Part shown: positions 8,531-17,774 of the stretch, in pieces
How positions within the stretch are numbered: position 1 is the stretch's first letter
How the letters are laid out: every line of letters begins with the position of its first letter
Assembly (NCBI GenBank): GCA_024277285.1
Contig: JAJRVM010000010.1
Location: 1 to 39,958, forward strand
From: Planctomycetota bacterium
GTDB lineage: Bacteria; Planctomycetota; Planctomycetia; Pirellulales; Pirellulaceae
DNA length: 39,958 bases
Direction of reading: 5' to 3'
Position numbers and translations under genes: made by a program
The notes under the pieces: generated by a model
What the model saw: the letters and a program-made list of their open reading frames with translations, nothing else
Told to the model about the DNA's origin: nothing
Databases searched by the model: none

Positions 8531-9120
8531 GGTGCCTTGTTTTGCTCAAGAAATCTCGACAACAACTGATGGCCACACTCGGTCAAGAAACTCTCCGGAT
8601 GAAACTGCCATCCTTCGACGGGAAACCGCTTGTGACGCACCGCCATAATCTCGCGCCCACCCGCTTGCGTGTTTGCCCATGCCGTCACGTCGAAATCCTG
8701 ACTGACCGTTCCAGGCTTGATAACCAGACTGTGATAGCGCGTCGCGATGAACGGGTTCTGCAACCCGGCAAACAGCCCCTTGTCATCGTGATAGATGGAA
8801 TCGGTCTTGCCATGCATCAAGTCGGCAGCGCGAACGATCTCGCCGCCGGTCGCCTGGCCAATCGACTGGTGCCCCAGGCAAACTCCCAGAATCGGCAGCT
8901 TGCCCAAAAAATACCGCACGCATTGCACCGAAATCCCTGCCTCGCTGGGTGTACAAGGCCCTGGAGAAACAATGAGATGGCTTGGCCGCTTCGCTTCAAT
9001 CTCGGCCAACGTGATACAGTCGTTCCGGTGTACCTGAATGTCCAGCGCCGCGTCAATCTCGCCAAGCCGCTGCACAAGATTGTAGGTGAAGGAATCGTAG
9101 TTATCGATGATCAGAATCAT
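8527..9120 (-). CDS. pabA: Glutamine amidotransferase of anthranilate / aminodeoxychorismate synthase (TrpG/PabA)
   Basis: This class I glutaminase subunit supplies ammonia for anthranilate (tryptophan) or 4-amino-4-deoxychorismate (folate) synthesis. The protein has 197 residues from the ATG at 9120, which begins with the family-typical MILIIDNYDSFTYNLVQ. The frame stays open upstream, but those extra residues do not look like the family. The catalytic residues are Cys81 in GVCLGHQ, and His174 and Glu176 in FHPES. TrpG and PabA cannot be told apart from sequence alone, and one protein often serves both pathways; no trp or pab partner is in the window. The last four bases overlap the moeA start (ATGA), an unusual pairing. 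Confidence in the family is very high, in the pathway moderate. Confidence 0.93.
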   Translation of the reverse strand: MILIIDNYDSFTYNLVQRLGEIDAALDIQVHRNDCITLAEIEAKRPSHLIVSPGPCTPSEAGISVQCVRYFLGKLPILGVCLGHQSIGQATGGEIVRAADLMHGKTDSIYHDDKGLFAGLQNPFIATRYHSLVIKPGTVSQDFDVTAWANTQAGGREIMAVRHKRFPVEGWQFHPESFLTECGHQLLSRFLEQNKAP

Positions 9121-9912
9121 CAGTAAGCCTGCCGTGGTTATAGCCCTAAATTCCATGGGCCTGCCGCATCGAAATAAGCCGCCAAGAAGACCCATCTTAA
9201 CGGCCTTTTCACGTTGTCGACAGGGCCCAACATCGTGCTCAGCGGTGGAGCAGAACAACTGACGGGACTGCGCCACTTAGCCGCCCAACGGCCGCCGATC
9301 AATCACGAATGACGAAATACCCAATGACCAAGAAAAGGCGAAGTCCGAAGCACGAATGCCATTCAGAACGCGACCCTGTACAGGTCGTCCGATGGAAGAG
9401 CATTCGTCATTCATCAGTCGAAGGCCAAATTCTCCATTGATTACGTCGCTTTGCAGAGACCGAATGACGACGCGGTTTGCTCCAATACCGGCCGCTCGTC
9501 TTTCAAGCTGGACGCCACTTGCAGCTGGGCAATCGTTGCTCGGTCGCCGTGGCGAGTCCGTTTTGACTTGAACGGCATGAACCGTTACGCGAAAAGAGCT
9601 CGATACAACGCACGAACCGGCGGTGGATCGGACGATAACAGAAAGTGTCTGCTAGCTTTTGATGGCACGGTTTTCACTCGCGTTGATCCTCGTGAGAGGG
9701 GACGCGGGGAGGCGCGATACGCAAGCAGAACGCGGCTAAAATCGAATGACACGACCGATTCGGACCGGCTCGGCCACCGAGATCCAAGACGCCACACCAC
9801 TCGCTTTGAAAGAACCAAAAGACCGTGAGTGCGTATGATTGAACATGCGTATTTGCGGGATCCACCACGGGCGCCACAAGCCCACGAACAAAAACATACC
9901 GTGAGTAGACTG
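9121..9912. other. Divergent spacer without a recognised gene
   Basis: The 792 bases lie between the divergent pabA (-) and the secreted-protein gene (+). Short open frames here translate to arginine-rich, non-protein-like sequence. The spacer contains one copy of a dispersed element at about 9286-9350. No promoter was recognised with confidence. Confidence 0.65.
9286..9350. repeat. Dispersed element, copy 1
   Basis: A 25-bp stretch at 9308-9332 (starting AATGACGAAATACCC) is identical to 23869-23893. The flanks are also similar: CGGCCGCCGAT before and GCGAAGTCCGAAGCACGA against GCCGAAGCCCGAACACG after. Both copies are intergenic and in the same orientation. Confidence 0.65.
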
Positions 9913-10710
9913 ATGCGAAAACCACGACAGCACCAGATTGTTCTGGGAGCAACGCTGCTGCTCGCTTCGCTGAGTACTTCGGCACATTGCAGCGAACCGG
10001 CGGCCGTCTTGGCGGTCAGCGAGTCGTTTCAGAAACTCGTTACCACCCTAGTGCGTGAGGCGATTCCTCATAACTACCAGAACGAGAAGAAATGGGGAAA
10101 GACCAAGGAGGTGGTGCGCGGCCTGTATATTAAGCGCGAGGGACTGCGGCTCAAGACGCATCGTACGCGTAAGTTGGTAAACCACGGCACTTGGACACGG
10201 TACCGCATCGACCTGCTCGACCCGATCCAGCAGTTTCAAGTGCGACTGGAAAACGTCCGCATGCTGCCAAACGACCGGATGGCATTCGATATCATCTGCG
10301 ACGTGAAAGTGCACACCTTCGGTCGGCTCGCACAATGGCAACAAGGCGTCCAGTTGGTCAGTCTCAGCGCCGATGCGGATGCCGACCTGCGGCTGACCCT
10401 GCAGTGTGACTTGGCCGCACGCATCAATACCTCTCAGGCCATTCCCGACCTGGAACTCGATCCCGTTGTTCGCAACGCAGAACTCTACGTCAAGGAATTT
10501 CGGTTGAACCGGATCAGCCAGCTTCATGGACCTCTGGTCAAGAAACTGAGCGCCAGCGTGCGCGAGGTACTTGAGGATGAGATCGCCAAGCGGCGACCCA
10601 AACTGGTCGTCAAAATCAACCGGCAAATCGACAAGAATCGGGACCACCTGCGGCTGAGCATCTCGGAACTCCTGTCAGCCAGCGGAAAAGGACAGGAGGT
10701 TCAAGAGTAG
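9913..10710 (+). CDS. Secreted protein of unknown function
   Basis: This is a 265-residue protein when started at the ATG at 9913; a GTG at 9901 is also possible and neither has a good Shine-Dalgarno sequence. The ATG start gives a classical signal peptide: basic MRKPRQHQ, the hydrophobic core IVLGATLLLASLS, then a cleavage region near TSAHCSEPAA. The mature part mixes charged helices and strands (EKKWGKTKEVVRGLYIKREG, QQFQVRLENVRML, DMSVRE-like C-terminal helices such as KLSASVREVLEDEIAKRRPK). No catalytic motif or known domain was recognised. It stands alone on the plus strand, so context gives little. Periplasmic or surface location is inferred from the signal peptide. Confidence 0.75.
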   Translation: MRKPRQHQIVLGATLLLASLSTSAHCSEPAAVLAVSESFQKLVTTLVREAIPHNYQNEKKWGKTKEVVRGLYIKREGLRLKTHRTRKLVNHGTWTRYRIDLLDPIQQFQVRLENVRMLPNDRMAFDIICDVKVHTFGRLAQWQQGVQLVSLSADADADLRLTLQCDLAARINTSQAIPDLELDPVVRNAELYVKEFRLNRISQLHGPLVKKLSASVREVLEDEIAKRRPKLVVKINRQIDKNRDHLRLSISELLSASGKGQEVQE

Positions 10711-10776
10711 CCTGCAGTGTCGCCAACAAACCGTCGCAGACAAACCGAGTTGGTTGCAGACAAACCGAATTGCGCG

Positions 10777-11130
10777 CTATTGGCTGAGAGAGTCCGTTTT
10801 CTTGCCGATGACGCTTGCAAATCGTTCTTCGGGCAGCACCATCGAAGTGAGCCGCAATCCGAATTTATCGCCGACCTTGACCGTTTCCCCTTGGGCCACG
10901 CGGTGCCCACCCACTTCCAGACTGAGCATTTCGTCGCACATCTTCTCGAATTGCAATATCGAACCGGGCACCAACTCCATGATGTTGCTAATGGGCCGTT
11001 TGTCGCTGGCCAGCGTGACCGTCACCGGCACACTGATCTTCAGGAGACTGCGCGAATAGGCCGGCAAACAATCAAAGGCAAGCGTCTCGGCCGAATCGCT
11101 TGACGGGATGGGAGCGGTTGGCTTGTTCAT
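10777..11130 (-). CDS. fliN: FliN-like SpoA-domain protein (flagellar motor switch family)
   Basis: The 117-residue protein ends in a clear SpoA/FliN domain at about residues 32-105: VPVTVTLASDKRPISNIMELVPGSILQFEK, then EVGGHRVAQGETVKVGDKFGLRLTSM, split here by a short linker. This matches FliN, which with FliM and FliG forms the C-ring that switches flagellar rotation. The first 30 residues are polar and probably unstructured. The gene is solitary, with no other flagellar or type III secretion gene within the window. FliN-family domains also occur in type III secretion proteins (SctQ), but length and the compact single domain fit FliN better. No clear Shine-Dalgarno sequence precedes the ATG at 11130. 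Confidence 0.85.
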   Translation of the reverse strand: MNKPTAPIPSSDSAETLAFDCLPAYSRSLLKISVPVTVTLASDKRPISNIMELVPGSILQFEKMCDEMLSLEVGGHRVAQGETVKVGDKFGLRLTSMVLPEERFASVIGKKTDSLSQ

Positions 11131-11257
11131 CGAGATCTACCAGACAAGAAATTGGGTGCGACGGGAAACCACTCGATACACGCAACCTCTATCGTCACCC
11201 CAAGCCGGCAGACTTTAGCTAAACCAAACAACCGCTACGACCCGAGCCGGCCGCAAC

Positions 11258-12397
11258 CTACGACACCGCCAACATGCGTTGCAACGCAATCAACGACCAT
11301 TCGCCGGTCTGCGCATCGACCTCGATCGTGTTAACCGGGGTCCCTGCGGCTAGGTTTTCGAGGCACCAGCAAAGGTGTGCGAGATCGATTCGATACATCG
11401 TGGCACACATGCAAATAACGGGCGACAGAAAGTGAATTTCCAAATCCGGAAACTCATCCTTAAGCCGTTGGACGAGATGCAGTTCCGTGCCGATCGCCCA
11501 TTTGGACCCAGCCGGCGCGTTCTGGATCGTCGTAATGATCTTCCCGGTCGACCCGGAAACATCGGCCAGATCGTTTACTTCCTGAGGGCATTCCGGATGG
11601 ACCAGAATGTTGATCTCAGGCACGCGCTGACGAAACTGATGCACATGCTCCGCGCGAAAAACTTGGTGCACGCTGCAATGCCCCTTCCATAAGACAACCT
11701 TACTGTTGGCAATCGTCGCTTCGTCAAGACCACCAAGTTCGTCGGCGTACGGATCCCAGACCGGCATCTGCTGGTTGGTTATGCCCATCCGCAACGACGT
11801 ATTGCGACCCAAATGCTGATCAGGAAAGAACAGCACACGACTCCTGCGCGCAAAGGCCCATTGGAGCACCTGCTCGGCATTGCTGGACGTGCAGATGATT
11901 CCACCATGCCGACCGCAAAACGCCTTCAGCGAAGCAGCCGAATTGATGTACGTCACCGGCGTCACGTCCTCCGTGTCAATGACCTCCCCCAACGCATCCC
12001 ACGCTGCTTCGACTTGCTCGATGGCCGCCATGTCCGCCATGGAACACCCGGCGGCAAGATCGGGCAGAATCACTCGCACGCGCTGCCCATCTCGTTGCGC
12101 CACTTTCTCGGGACGATTGGCAAGAATATCGGCCGTCTCCGCCATGAAATGCACGCCGCAAAACACAATGATGCGGCAATCACTGTTCGACGCCGCCATC
12201 TTGCTCAGCTGATAGCTGTCGCCACGCAAATCGCTCAGCGCAATCACATCATCCTGCTGGTAATGGTGCCCCAAGATCAGTAGCTCCGAGCCAAATTGGG
12301 CGCGCACCGCATTGATTCGCTCGGTCAGCGTGGCGTTGTCGAGCGGTTTGTAGCTCGCCAGTTCGTATTTGGGTGCCGGCTGCGTCACTGTCGTCAT
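11258..12397 (-). CDS. nadA: Quinolinate synthase NadA
   Basis: NadA condenses iminoaspartate with dihydroxyacetone phosphate to quinolinate in de novo NAD synthesis, using a [4Fe-4S] cluster. The ATG at 12397 gives 379 residues (MTTVTQPAPKYE); the open frame extends upstream, but that part is not family-like. Landmarks are ILGHHYQQDDV, GDSYQLSKMAA, FCGVHFMAETA, LAAGCSMADMA, VVLWKGHCSVHQ, VHPECPQEV and ICMCATMYRI. Cysteines at the three conserved places (GCS, PECP, CMCA) are available to bind the cluster. The enzymes before and after it in the pathway (NadB, NadC) are not in the window. Identification is firm. Confidence 0.96.
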   Translation of the reverse strand: MTTVTQPAPKYELASYKPLDNATLTERINAVRAQFGSELLILGHHYQQDDVIALSDLRGDSYQLSKMAASNSDCRIIVFCGVHFMAETADILANRPEKVAQRDGQRVRVILPDLAAGCSMADMAAIEQVEAAWDALGEVIDTEDVTPVTYINSAASLKAFCGRHGGIICTSSNAEQVLQWAFARRSRVLFFPDQHLGRNTSLRMGITNQQMPVWDPYADELGGLDEATIANSKVVLWKGHCSVHQVFRAEHVHQFRQRVPEINILVHPECPQEVNDLADVSGSTGKIITTIQNAPAGSKWAIGTELHLVQRLKDEFPDLEIHFLSPVICMCATMYRIDLAHLCWCLENLAAGTPVNTIEVDAQTGEWSLIALQRMLAVS

Positions 12398-12516
12398 GGA
12401 ATCACTCTCGCTATTCTCGCGCCGTCGGTTGTTCGGTAAATCGCCACAGCTGAAAGCACACAATTCAGTCAGACCGGAATACGTTTCAAGTTGCTGGAGC
12501 CTGACGATAATTCGCC

Positions 12517-12572
12517 CAAGAGGAATCGCTCAAGAGGAATCGCTCAAGAGGAATCGCTCAAGAGGAATCGCT
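12517..12572. repeat. 14-bp tandem repeat, four copies
   Basis: Four perfect copies of CAAGAGGAATCGCT in a row, followed by a partial CAAGA. The array lies in the short spacer between nadA and the SVADIL-repeat gene, about 120 bp upstream of the nadA start, so copy-number change could alter the spacing of any nadA promoter. Confidence 0.93.
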
Positions 12573-12631
12573 CAAGACACCCTGATTTCTGCACTAACGA
12601 AAGTGCTTTTCGCATGTCCTCCTGCAACCCG

Positions 12632-13939
12632 CTACGCATCCACACGACGGCAATACGCCACGATATCCGCCACTTCGGTCGGCAACGCGCCGGCGGCCAC
12701 GTCGGTCTTGCCTGGCGATGACTGGGTTGGCGATGACTGGGCGTCATCTTGATCCGCGGGCGCCGACGATGATGCGGTGGCTCCCGGAGGCGTATTCGCG
12801 CGCGCAGCTGCCAAGATATCAGCGACGCTCATCGTCTTGGGATCCGCTTGTGCTGCTGGTTTGGAAGCGGCAGCGGACGGAGCGGGCGCTGGCGCAGCGT
12901 CATCTTGGTCTGCGGGCGCCGACGATGATGCGGTGGTCCCGGGAAGCGTATTCGCGCGCGCGGCAGCCAAGATATCAGCGACGCTCATCGTCTTGGGATC
13001 GGCTTGCGCCGCAGGTGTGGAAGCGGCAGCCGAAGGAGCGGGCGTGGCTGCGGACGATGCGGGTTCGGCGGGCTCTTTCGCTGTGGCTTCGCCGGCAGAC
13101 GCATTACCACGCGCGGCCGCAAGGATGTCCGCCACACTCATCGCTTTGGGAGCCGCTTTCGCGGCAGGCTTCGCCGTATCGGCATTCCCCTTCTTGCCAC
13201 GCCCCTTTTCCATCGCCGCCGTGACATCCCCGGACTCGCCGGCTGACTTCGGCTTCCGAGCTGCCGCAAGGATCTCGGCAACGCTCAACTGGTCAGGATC
13301 CGTCTTGGCCTCGGTGGCCGCTGCCGCGGAAGCCGGCTTGGCACGGGTCGTCGCCGGAACCTGCCCCCGCGCTGCCGCCATGATGTCCTCGACACTCATC
13401 CCTTGCTGACCCTTGCCAACAGAGGCTTTGGCTGCAACCGGTTTATCAGCAGGCGCGTCCTTGGCTGGCTTCTTGGCGGACTCTTTGGCCGGCGCGGCTG
13501 CTCCGGAGCGTGCAGCGGCAAGGATATCCGCGACCGATTCGCCACCTGCCGATGACGAAGCTTGCTTAGCTCCTGCTTGCTTAGCTCCTGGCTTCGGGGT
13601 TTCTGGCTTCGGGGTTTCTGGCTTCGGGGTTTCTGGCTTCGGGGCAGCATCCTTGGGTGGAGCCGGAGCCTTTTTGACGGCGGTTTTCTTAGCAGCCGGT
13701 ACGGAGGGCTTTTCCGTTTCGATTGGCGGATCGATCACTTTCAAGAAATCGACATCAATATCGTACCACCCGATATTCTCGTTGCCGGTAAACTCGACCA
13801 GGGCCCGGCCACTCATGTTGACCGTTTTCACTGTCCCGGTAAGCCCCTTGAAGCGGTGCAGCTCGGGCGACTGATCGTCAACCGAAACGAATTTATCCGT
13901 ATACTCTTGCTGCAACTTGTGAATATGTCCAAAGACCAT
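12632..13939 (-). CDS. Repeat protein with six SVADILAAAR motifs, unknown function
   Basis: This 435-residue protein has three parts. Residues 1-72 form a compact folded-looking domain with beta character (FKGLTGTVKTVNMSGRALVEF, GWYDIDVDFLKVID), possibly a small SH3-like barrel. Residues 73-130 are a Lys/Pro/Ala linker with four KPETP or KPG units. From residue 134 on, low-complexity Ala/Pro/Ser linkers carry six copies of an 11-residue helix-like motif, (M/L/E)SV(A/E)(D/E)I(L/M)AAAR, at 134-144, 181-191, 218-228, 267-277, 318-328 and 370-380. A seventh, diverged copy TEVADIVAYCR (421-431) ends the protein. No signal peptide or membrane segment is seen. The arrangement looks like a multivalent tether whose short helices dock onto a partner; this is inference. 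The ATG at 13939 has only a weak ribosome binding site. The last two repeats lie in a 156-bp duplication. Confidence 0.85.
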   Translation of the reverse strand: MVFGHIHKLQQEYTDKFVSVDDQSPELHRFKGLTGTVKTVNMSGRALVEFTGNENIGWYDIDVDFLKVIDPPIETEKPSVPAAKKTAVKKAPAPPKDAAPKPETPKPETPKPETPKPGAKQAGAKQASSSAGGESVADILAAARSGAAAPAKESAKKPAKDAPADKPVAAKASVGKGQQGMSVEDIMAAARGQVPATTRAKPASAAAATEAKTDPDQLSVAEILAAARKPKSAGESGDVTAAMEKGRGKKGNADTAKPAAKAAPKAMSVADILAAARGNASAGEATAKEPAEPASSAATPAPSAAASTPAAQADPKTMSVADILAAARANTLPGTTASSSAPADQDDAAPAPAPSAAASKPAAQADPKTMSVADILAAARANTPPGATASSSAPADQDDAQSSPTQSSPGKTDVAAGALPTEVADIVAYCRRVDA

Positions 13940-14145
13940 GGCTTGGTGTTTCCCTCGAAGAACAAAACAATCGGCGCCCTGGGCCGCCGAACGCGGCCAT
14001 CATGCGCAAGGCAACAATGCCAGAGTATCGGGCCGGGGCCCAAAACGGCCCTTCCGCAATTCTGCAAAAGTCGTGCGCGACGTCACACACGCGGCACAGA
14101 GTGCCGCATCACATTGCGATATTCTCGCGACCCACAACCGCGAAA

Positions 14146-14784
14146 TCAAGGCCGCCGTGCCGTTTGCTGAAACTCGTAACACCATCGCTGTGTACGCACC
14201 GAGGGGGCGATGGCAGCCTGGACCATGACGCGATCACTGGTCGAAACGACGACCTCCGCCGACTCAATCTGGTCAATTCTCTGCGGAACCAGCTCATATT
14301 GATACGCTCCCGCCACAACCAGTAGCCCCCCCGACTCGCCCAACGGCCGAGGCATTAGCAGCCGGTAACAACTGCCAAGCTGCCCCAGACTGCAAGGCTG
14401 ACTGCGACATGCGACGTCCATTCGCACCGTACGACGATCGGGAAATGCCTCAACTCCGACCGACCAGTGGTTCTTCCCGGCCATACCGATCAACAGCAAC
14501 ATCGCTCCACTCGGGTCACACTGCTGCAACACTGGGCTGGGAGGAAACGCCTGCGTCTCGTCCCCCTCGATCGATTCCAGCAATGGCCGAACCACACCAC
14601 GTTCGAACGCCAGCAAGCGGTGCGCCCAGCGCGAGCCCGCTCGAAAAAACTCGACGCGCAATCCGTCCCCTTGCGAGTTGATGGCATCGATTGAATGCAC
14701 GTCAATTTGACTCACAGCAACCTCGGGTTTTTGAACACCGGCGCGGGCTCCAGTCACAATCCAAGCTGGACGCTGCTGGAACAT
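14146..14784 (-). CDS. Hypothetical protein downstream of metG
   Basis: This 212-residue protein begins at ATG 14784, 76 bp after metG, and probably belongs to its transcript. The sequence is compositionally normal, with alternating hydrophobic strands (LRVEFFRAGSRWAHRLLAF, AMLLLIGMAGKNHWSVGVEA, TVRMDVACRSQP, YRLLMPRPLGESGGLLVVAG, AEVVVSTSDRVMVQAAIAP), which suggests a mostly beta, cytoplasmic domain. No signal peptide, membrane span or known motif was recognised. The 206-bp gap before the SVADIL-repeat gene has no terminator that I can see. It is judged real because the complementary strand gives only arginine/serine-rich frames here. Confidence 0.65.
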   Translation of the reverse strand: MFQQRPAWIVTGARAGVQKPEVAVSQIDVHSIDAINSQGDGLRVEFFRAGSRWAHRLLAFERGVVRPLLESIEGDETQAFPPSPVLQQCDPSGAMLLLIGMAGKNHWSVGVEAFPDRRTVRMDVACRSQPCSLGQLGSCYRLLMPRPLGESGGLLVVAGAYQYELVPQRIDQIESAEVVVSTSDRVMVQAAIAPSVRTQRWCYEFQQTARRP

Positions 14785-14860
14785 CGCCGTTCACAGATTG
14801 TCCACGTTCGGTAGCGGCACATGTGGCACTCTACGCAACAGTCCATACTGCGACAAACCG

Positions 14861-16897
14861 CTAGTGCACGCGCTGTCCTGGTTCGGATCCCTCTTCGACA
14901 CTCAGCAGAAACACATCCTTGCCACCGGGTCCGGATGCCAGGACCATTCCTTCACTAACGCCGAACTTCATCTTGCGCGGCGCCAGATTGGCGGCCATCA
15001 CCACCAAGCGGCCAACCAACTGGTCGGGCTCATACGCCTGCTTGATCCCGGCAAACACGGTGCGCGTTTCGTCACCTCCCAGACCAAGCGTCAACTTGAG
15101 CAGCTTACGTGCTTCGGGCACATCTTCGGCGGCCAGAACGCGCGCCACGCGAAGGTCTACTTTGACAAATTCGTCAATGGTACACTCGGCCGCTAGAGGC
15201 TCGTCGAGCAGCGTCGGACTTGCCGATGATGCTGGCGAATCTGCCTGCTCGTCTGCCGAGTGTTCTTTGCTTTCTTCAATCATTTTCATCACGTCCTTTT
15301 TGTCCACACGTTTCAACATATGCTTGAAGCGAGCGACCGGTGTCCCGGTCAGCGGCTCCTTGGCCTCGCCCCAATGCTCGATCGGCTTGCCCAGTAGCTG
15401 AGTGGTTTGGGCGGCTAACTTCGGTAGCACCGGCGCCAGATAGATGGCCAGTTGTCGGAACAGATTGAGCGCCACACTGCAGACGTCCTGCAACTCTTGC
15501 GTTTTCTCCGGATCCTTGGCCAACTTCCACGGCTCGGCCGCTTCCACGTAAGGATTGGCTTGATCCGCCAACTCCATGATCAATCGCATCGCCCGGCTGT
15601 ATTCGCCCGCTTCGTAAGCGGCCGCGATCTCATCGCCTTGCTCGGCCGCGCGACGGAACAGGCCACCGTCCTCGGGATAGGATGCCGACAATCCCGTGAC
15701 GTGCGCGAACTTCGCACATCGGCTGGCCAGGTTCACCACCTTGCCGACCAGATCGGCATTCGCTTTGGCAACGAACTCGTCCAAGTTCATATCGATATCG
15801 TCCAGCTTGGCTCCAAGCTTGGCCGCATAGTAGTAGCGTAAGTAGGCCGGATCCAAGTGCCGCGAATACGTTTCCGCCATCACGAACGTACCCTTGGATT
15901 TCGACATTTTCTCGCCTGCTACCGTCAGGAACCCATGGATACGAACGCGCGTCGGCAGCGAGAAACCAGCACTCTTGAGCATCCCTGGCCAGAAGAGCGT
16001 GTGGAAATAGGTAATGTCTTTGCCGATGAAATGATGTATCTCGACATCCTCACTCCGCCACCAATCGTCGAATTGCTCGCCATGCCGATCGCACCATTGT
16101 TGCGTCGATGCCATGTAGCCAATCGGAGCATCAAACCAGACGTACCAATAGTTTCCGGGACTGTCGGGAATCTCGAAGCCGAAATAGGGAGCGGGACGCG
16201 ATACATCCCAGTCGCGCAACGGCTCGTTCAAAAAGTGCCCTTTTAAATAATTGGCTACTTCGGTCTGCAAATGGTCGCCCGACTGCGTCCACTCGGCCAG
16301 GAATTCGTGCAATTCTTCCAGTTTCACAAACAGATGGCGCGCACTGCGCAACTCCGGCGCAGCGCCCGAGAGCGTGCTGACCGGCTCGATGAGCTCGGTC
16401 GCTCGATAAGCGCATCCACACTTGTCACAGTTGTCGCCGTATTGGTCCGGCGATTGGCACTTCGGGCACTTCCCTTTGACAAAGCGATCGGCCAAAAACG
16501 TACCAGCCGCAGGATCAAATAGCTGGTCGACGTCCTTTTCGACAATCAGATCGCGCTCACGCATCGCCTGCCAAATCTCACCGCAAAACCGCCGGTTTTC
16601 CGGGCTATGCGTGCTACCGTAGTTGTCGAACTCGATGTCAAATGCCTGGAAATCGCGCACGTGCGCCTGCTGCATCTCGGCAATCATCTCCTCTTCGCTT
16701 CGCCCCTCTTGCCGAGCGCGAATCATAATGGCCGTTCCGTGCGTGTCGTCCGCACAGACGTAAATGCAGCGATGGCCACGCAGTTTCTGAAAACGCACCC
16801 AGATATCGGTCTGGATGTATTCCACCAGATGGCCAATGTGAATCGGACCGTTCGCGTAGGGCAACGCGGAGGTTACAAGCAGTTTTCGCTGAGACAT
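14861..16897 (-). CDS. metG: Methionyl-tRNA synthetase, long form with tRNA-binding domain
   Basis: The class I synthetase charges tRNA-Met. The protein has 678 residues from ATG 16897, which has GAGGAAG 6 nt upstream and begins [18 protein letters not shown]; the frame stays open 51 codons further, but those are not family-like. The signatures are PIHIGH near residue 20, four zinc-binding cysteines in [17 protein letters not shown], the catalytic loop [10 protein letters not shown], and an anticodon-binding helical domain. The C-terminus carries an EMAP/Trbp111-type tRNA-binding domain ([43 protein letters not shown]), preceded by a Ser/Asp-rich linker. This is the usual long bacterial form. 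The next gene, 76 bp downstream, is probably cotranscribed. Confidence 0.98.
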   Translation of the reverse strand: MSQRKLLVTSALPYANGPIHIGHLVEYIQTDIWVRFQKLRGHRCIYVCADDTHGTAIMIRARQEGRSEEEMIAEMQQAHVRDFQAFDIEFDNYGSTHSPENRRFCGEIWQAMRERDLIVEKDVDQLFDPAAGTFLADRFVKGKCPKCQSPDQYGDNCDKCGCAYRATELIEPVSTLSGAAPELRSARHLFVKLEELHEFLAEWTQSGDHLQTEVANYLKGHFLNEPLRDWDVSRPAPYFGFEIPDSPGNYWYVWFDAPIGYMASTQQWCDRHGEQFDDWWRSEDVEIHHFIGKDITYFHTLFWPGMLKSAGFSLPTRVRIHGFLTVAGEKMSKSKGTFVMAETYSRHLDPAYLRYYYAAKLGAKLDDIDMNLDEFVAKANADLVGKVVNLASRCAKFAHVTGLSASYPEDGGLFRRAAEQGDEIAAAYEAGEYSRAMRLIMELADQANPYVEAAEPWKLAKDPEKTQELQDVCSVALNLFRQLAIYLAPVLPKLAAQTTQLLGKPIEHWGEAKEPLTGTPVARFKHMLKRVDKKDVMKMIEESKEHSADEQADSPASSASPTLLDEPLAAECTIDEFVKVDLRVARVLAAEDVPEARKLLKLTLGLGGDETRTVFAGIKQAYEPDQLVGRLVVMAANLAPRKMKFGVSEGMVLASGPGGKDVFLLSVEEGSEPGQRVH

Positions 16898-17202
16898 GGT
16901 CACTTCCTCACTCGGCTCAAAAAAGCCACACGTCAGGCCCCACCCGATCCCCCCGTTTACCAGAGGTTTCGCCGGGCGCAGGCACAATCGCAACATTGTA
17001 GTACACGCAGACCGTTCGCGCGTAGTGGCGGCATTCCCCACCTCAGACACGGTCGCGCCTGGAATCGTTCGCCAACAGCTGCGGCCCGCGCGGGGGGACG
17101 AGGCAGGGCGGACCAGAAAGCCGATTTACTAGGCAGACCGAGACTGGCCTGGCTGTTGTTGATTTGTTTAGCAGATGCGGTTAACCGCAATCCCAGAGGA
17201 GT

Positions 17203-17294
17203 ATCCTGAAAAAGCGGGGTTGAATACCGGACATCATGTATTGGAATAGTACGCTTGCATGGCGCAATGTGGGTGCAGGGGACTTTTTCAGGAT
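17203..17294. repeat. 12-bp inverted repeat
   Basis: ATCCTGAAAAAG at 17203-17214 is the exact reverse complement of CTTTTTCAGGAT at 17283-17294, with 68 bp between. It may be a pair of transposon-type ends or the stem of a long hairpin; no flanking target duplication was recognised. Confidence 0.6.
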
Positions 17295-17636
17295 GCTCTG
17301 GCGGGATGCGCGCTGAACGGTGGCGTTTGCATAACGCGCCCCCGCTTGCCAACGGCACCGGCCTGCCCCGGCGTGGCGCAGAAGCGTGTCTTTGGATGCG
17401 GATACGCCCCAACTCGCCGTCCTGCAGCGCGCACGCCGCCGCCGCTGACGGGAGCGTAAGGAAGCCGTCACACTGCCTCGAACCGTACCGCGATGCCACA
17501 TGCAAGCTCGACACACCGCGGCTCTGGCGTAGCGGTTAAACGGCGAGGCACTCTCGAATGGCCGCCGCCTGCTCGGCCAGACGTCCAACGCCGCCGCCAT
17601 ATCCTCCCAGAGCATGTCCAACACCACCGGCGCCAC

Positions 17637-17774
17637 GCCCATCTGGCAGCGGATCAGCGCGAGGTTCTCGGTTCTCACGCGATAGCTCCAAAATCCGTAG
17701 CGTCTTTTGTTGTGAAACCCACGCGGCAGCATGTGCTGCAGGAAACGCTCGCTCAGCCAGTGCCACTCGCCGCT
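17637..17774 (-). pseudogene. Remnant of an IS91-family (Y2) transposase
   Basis: On the minus strand the frame reads SGEWHWLSERFLQHMLPRGF followed by HNKRRYGFWSYRVRTENLALIR. This fits the conserved segment of Y2/IS91-type transposases (pattern EFLRRFL-HVLP-GF--IRYYGF). A TAG at 17777-17775 sits directly before it in frame, and upstream and downstream sequence no longer resembles the family. Only about 45 residues remain, so it is a dead fragment. The assignment rests on motif recall, not on a search. Confidence 0.65.

Noticed and set aside
12718..13409. Ala/Gly-rich repetitive open frames on the plus strand
   Set aside because: They mirror the repeats of the SVADIL-motif gene on the minus strand and have no ribosome binding site; the minus frame keeps a conserved motif while these do not.
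17181..17732. A 183-codon minus-strand open frame as an intact gene
   Set aside because: Only its first part resembles a transposase; the rest is arginine-rich and the upstream part is closed by a stop, so it was treated as a fragment.
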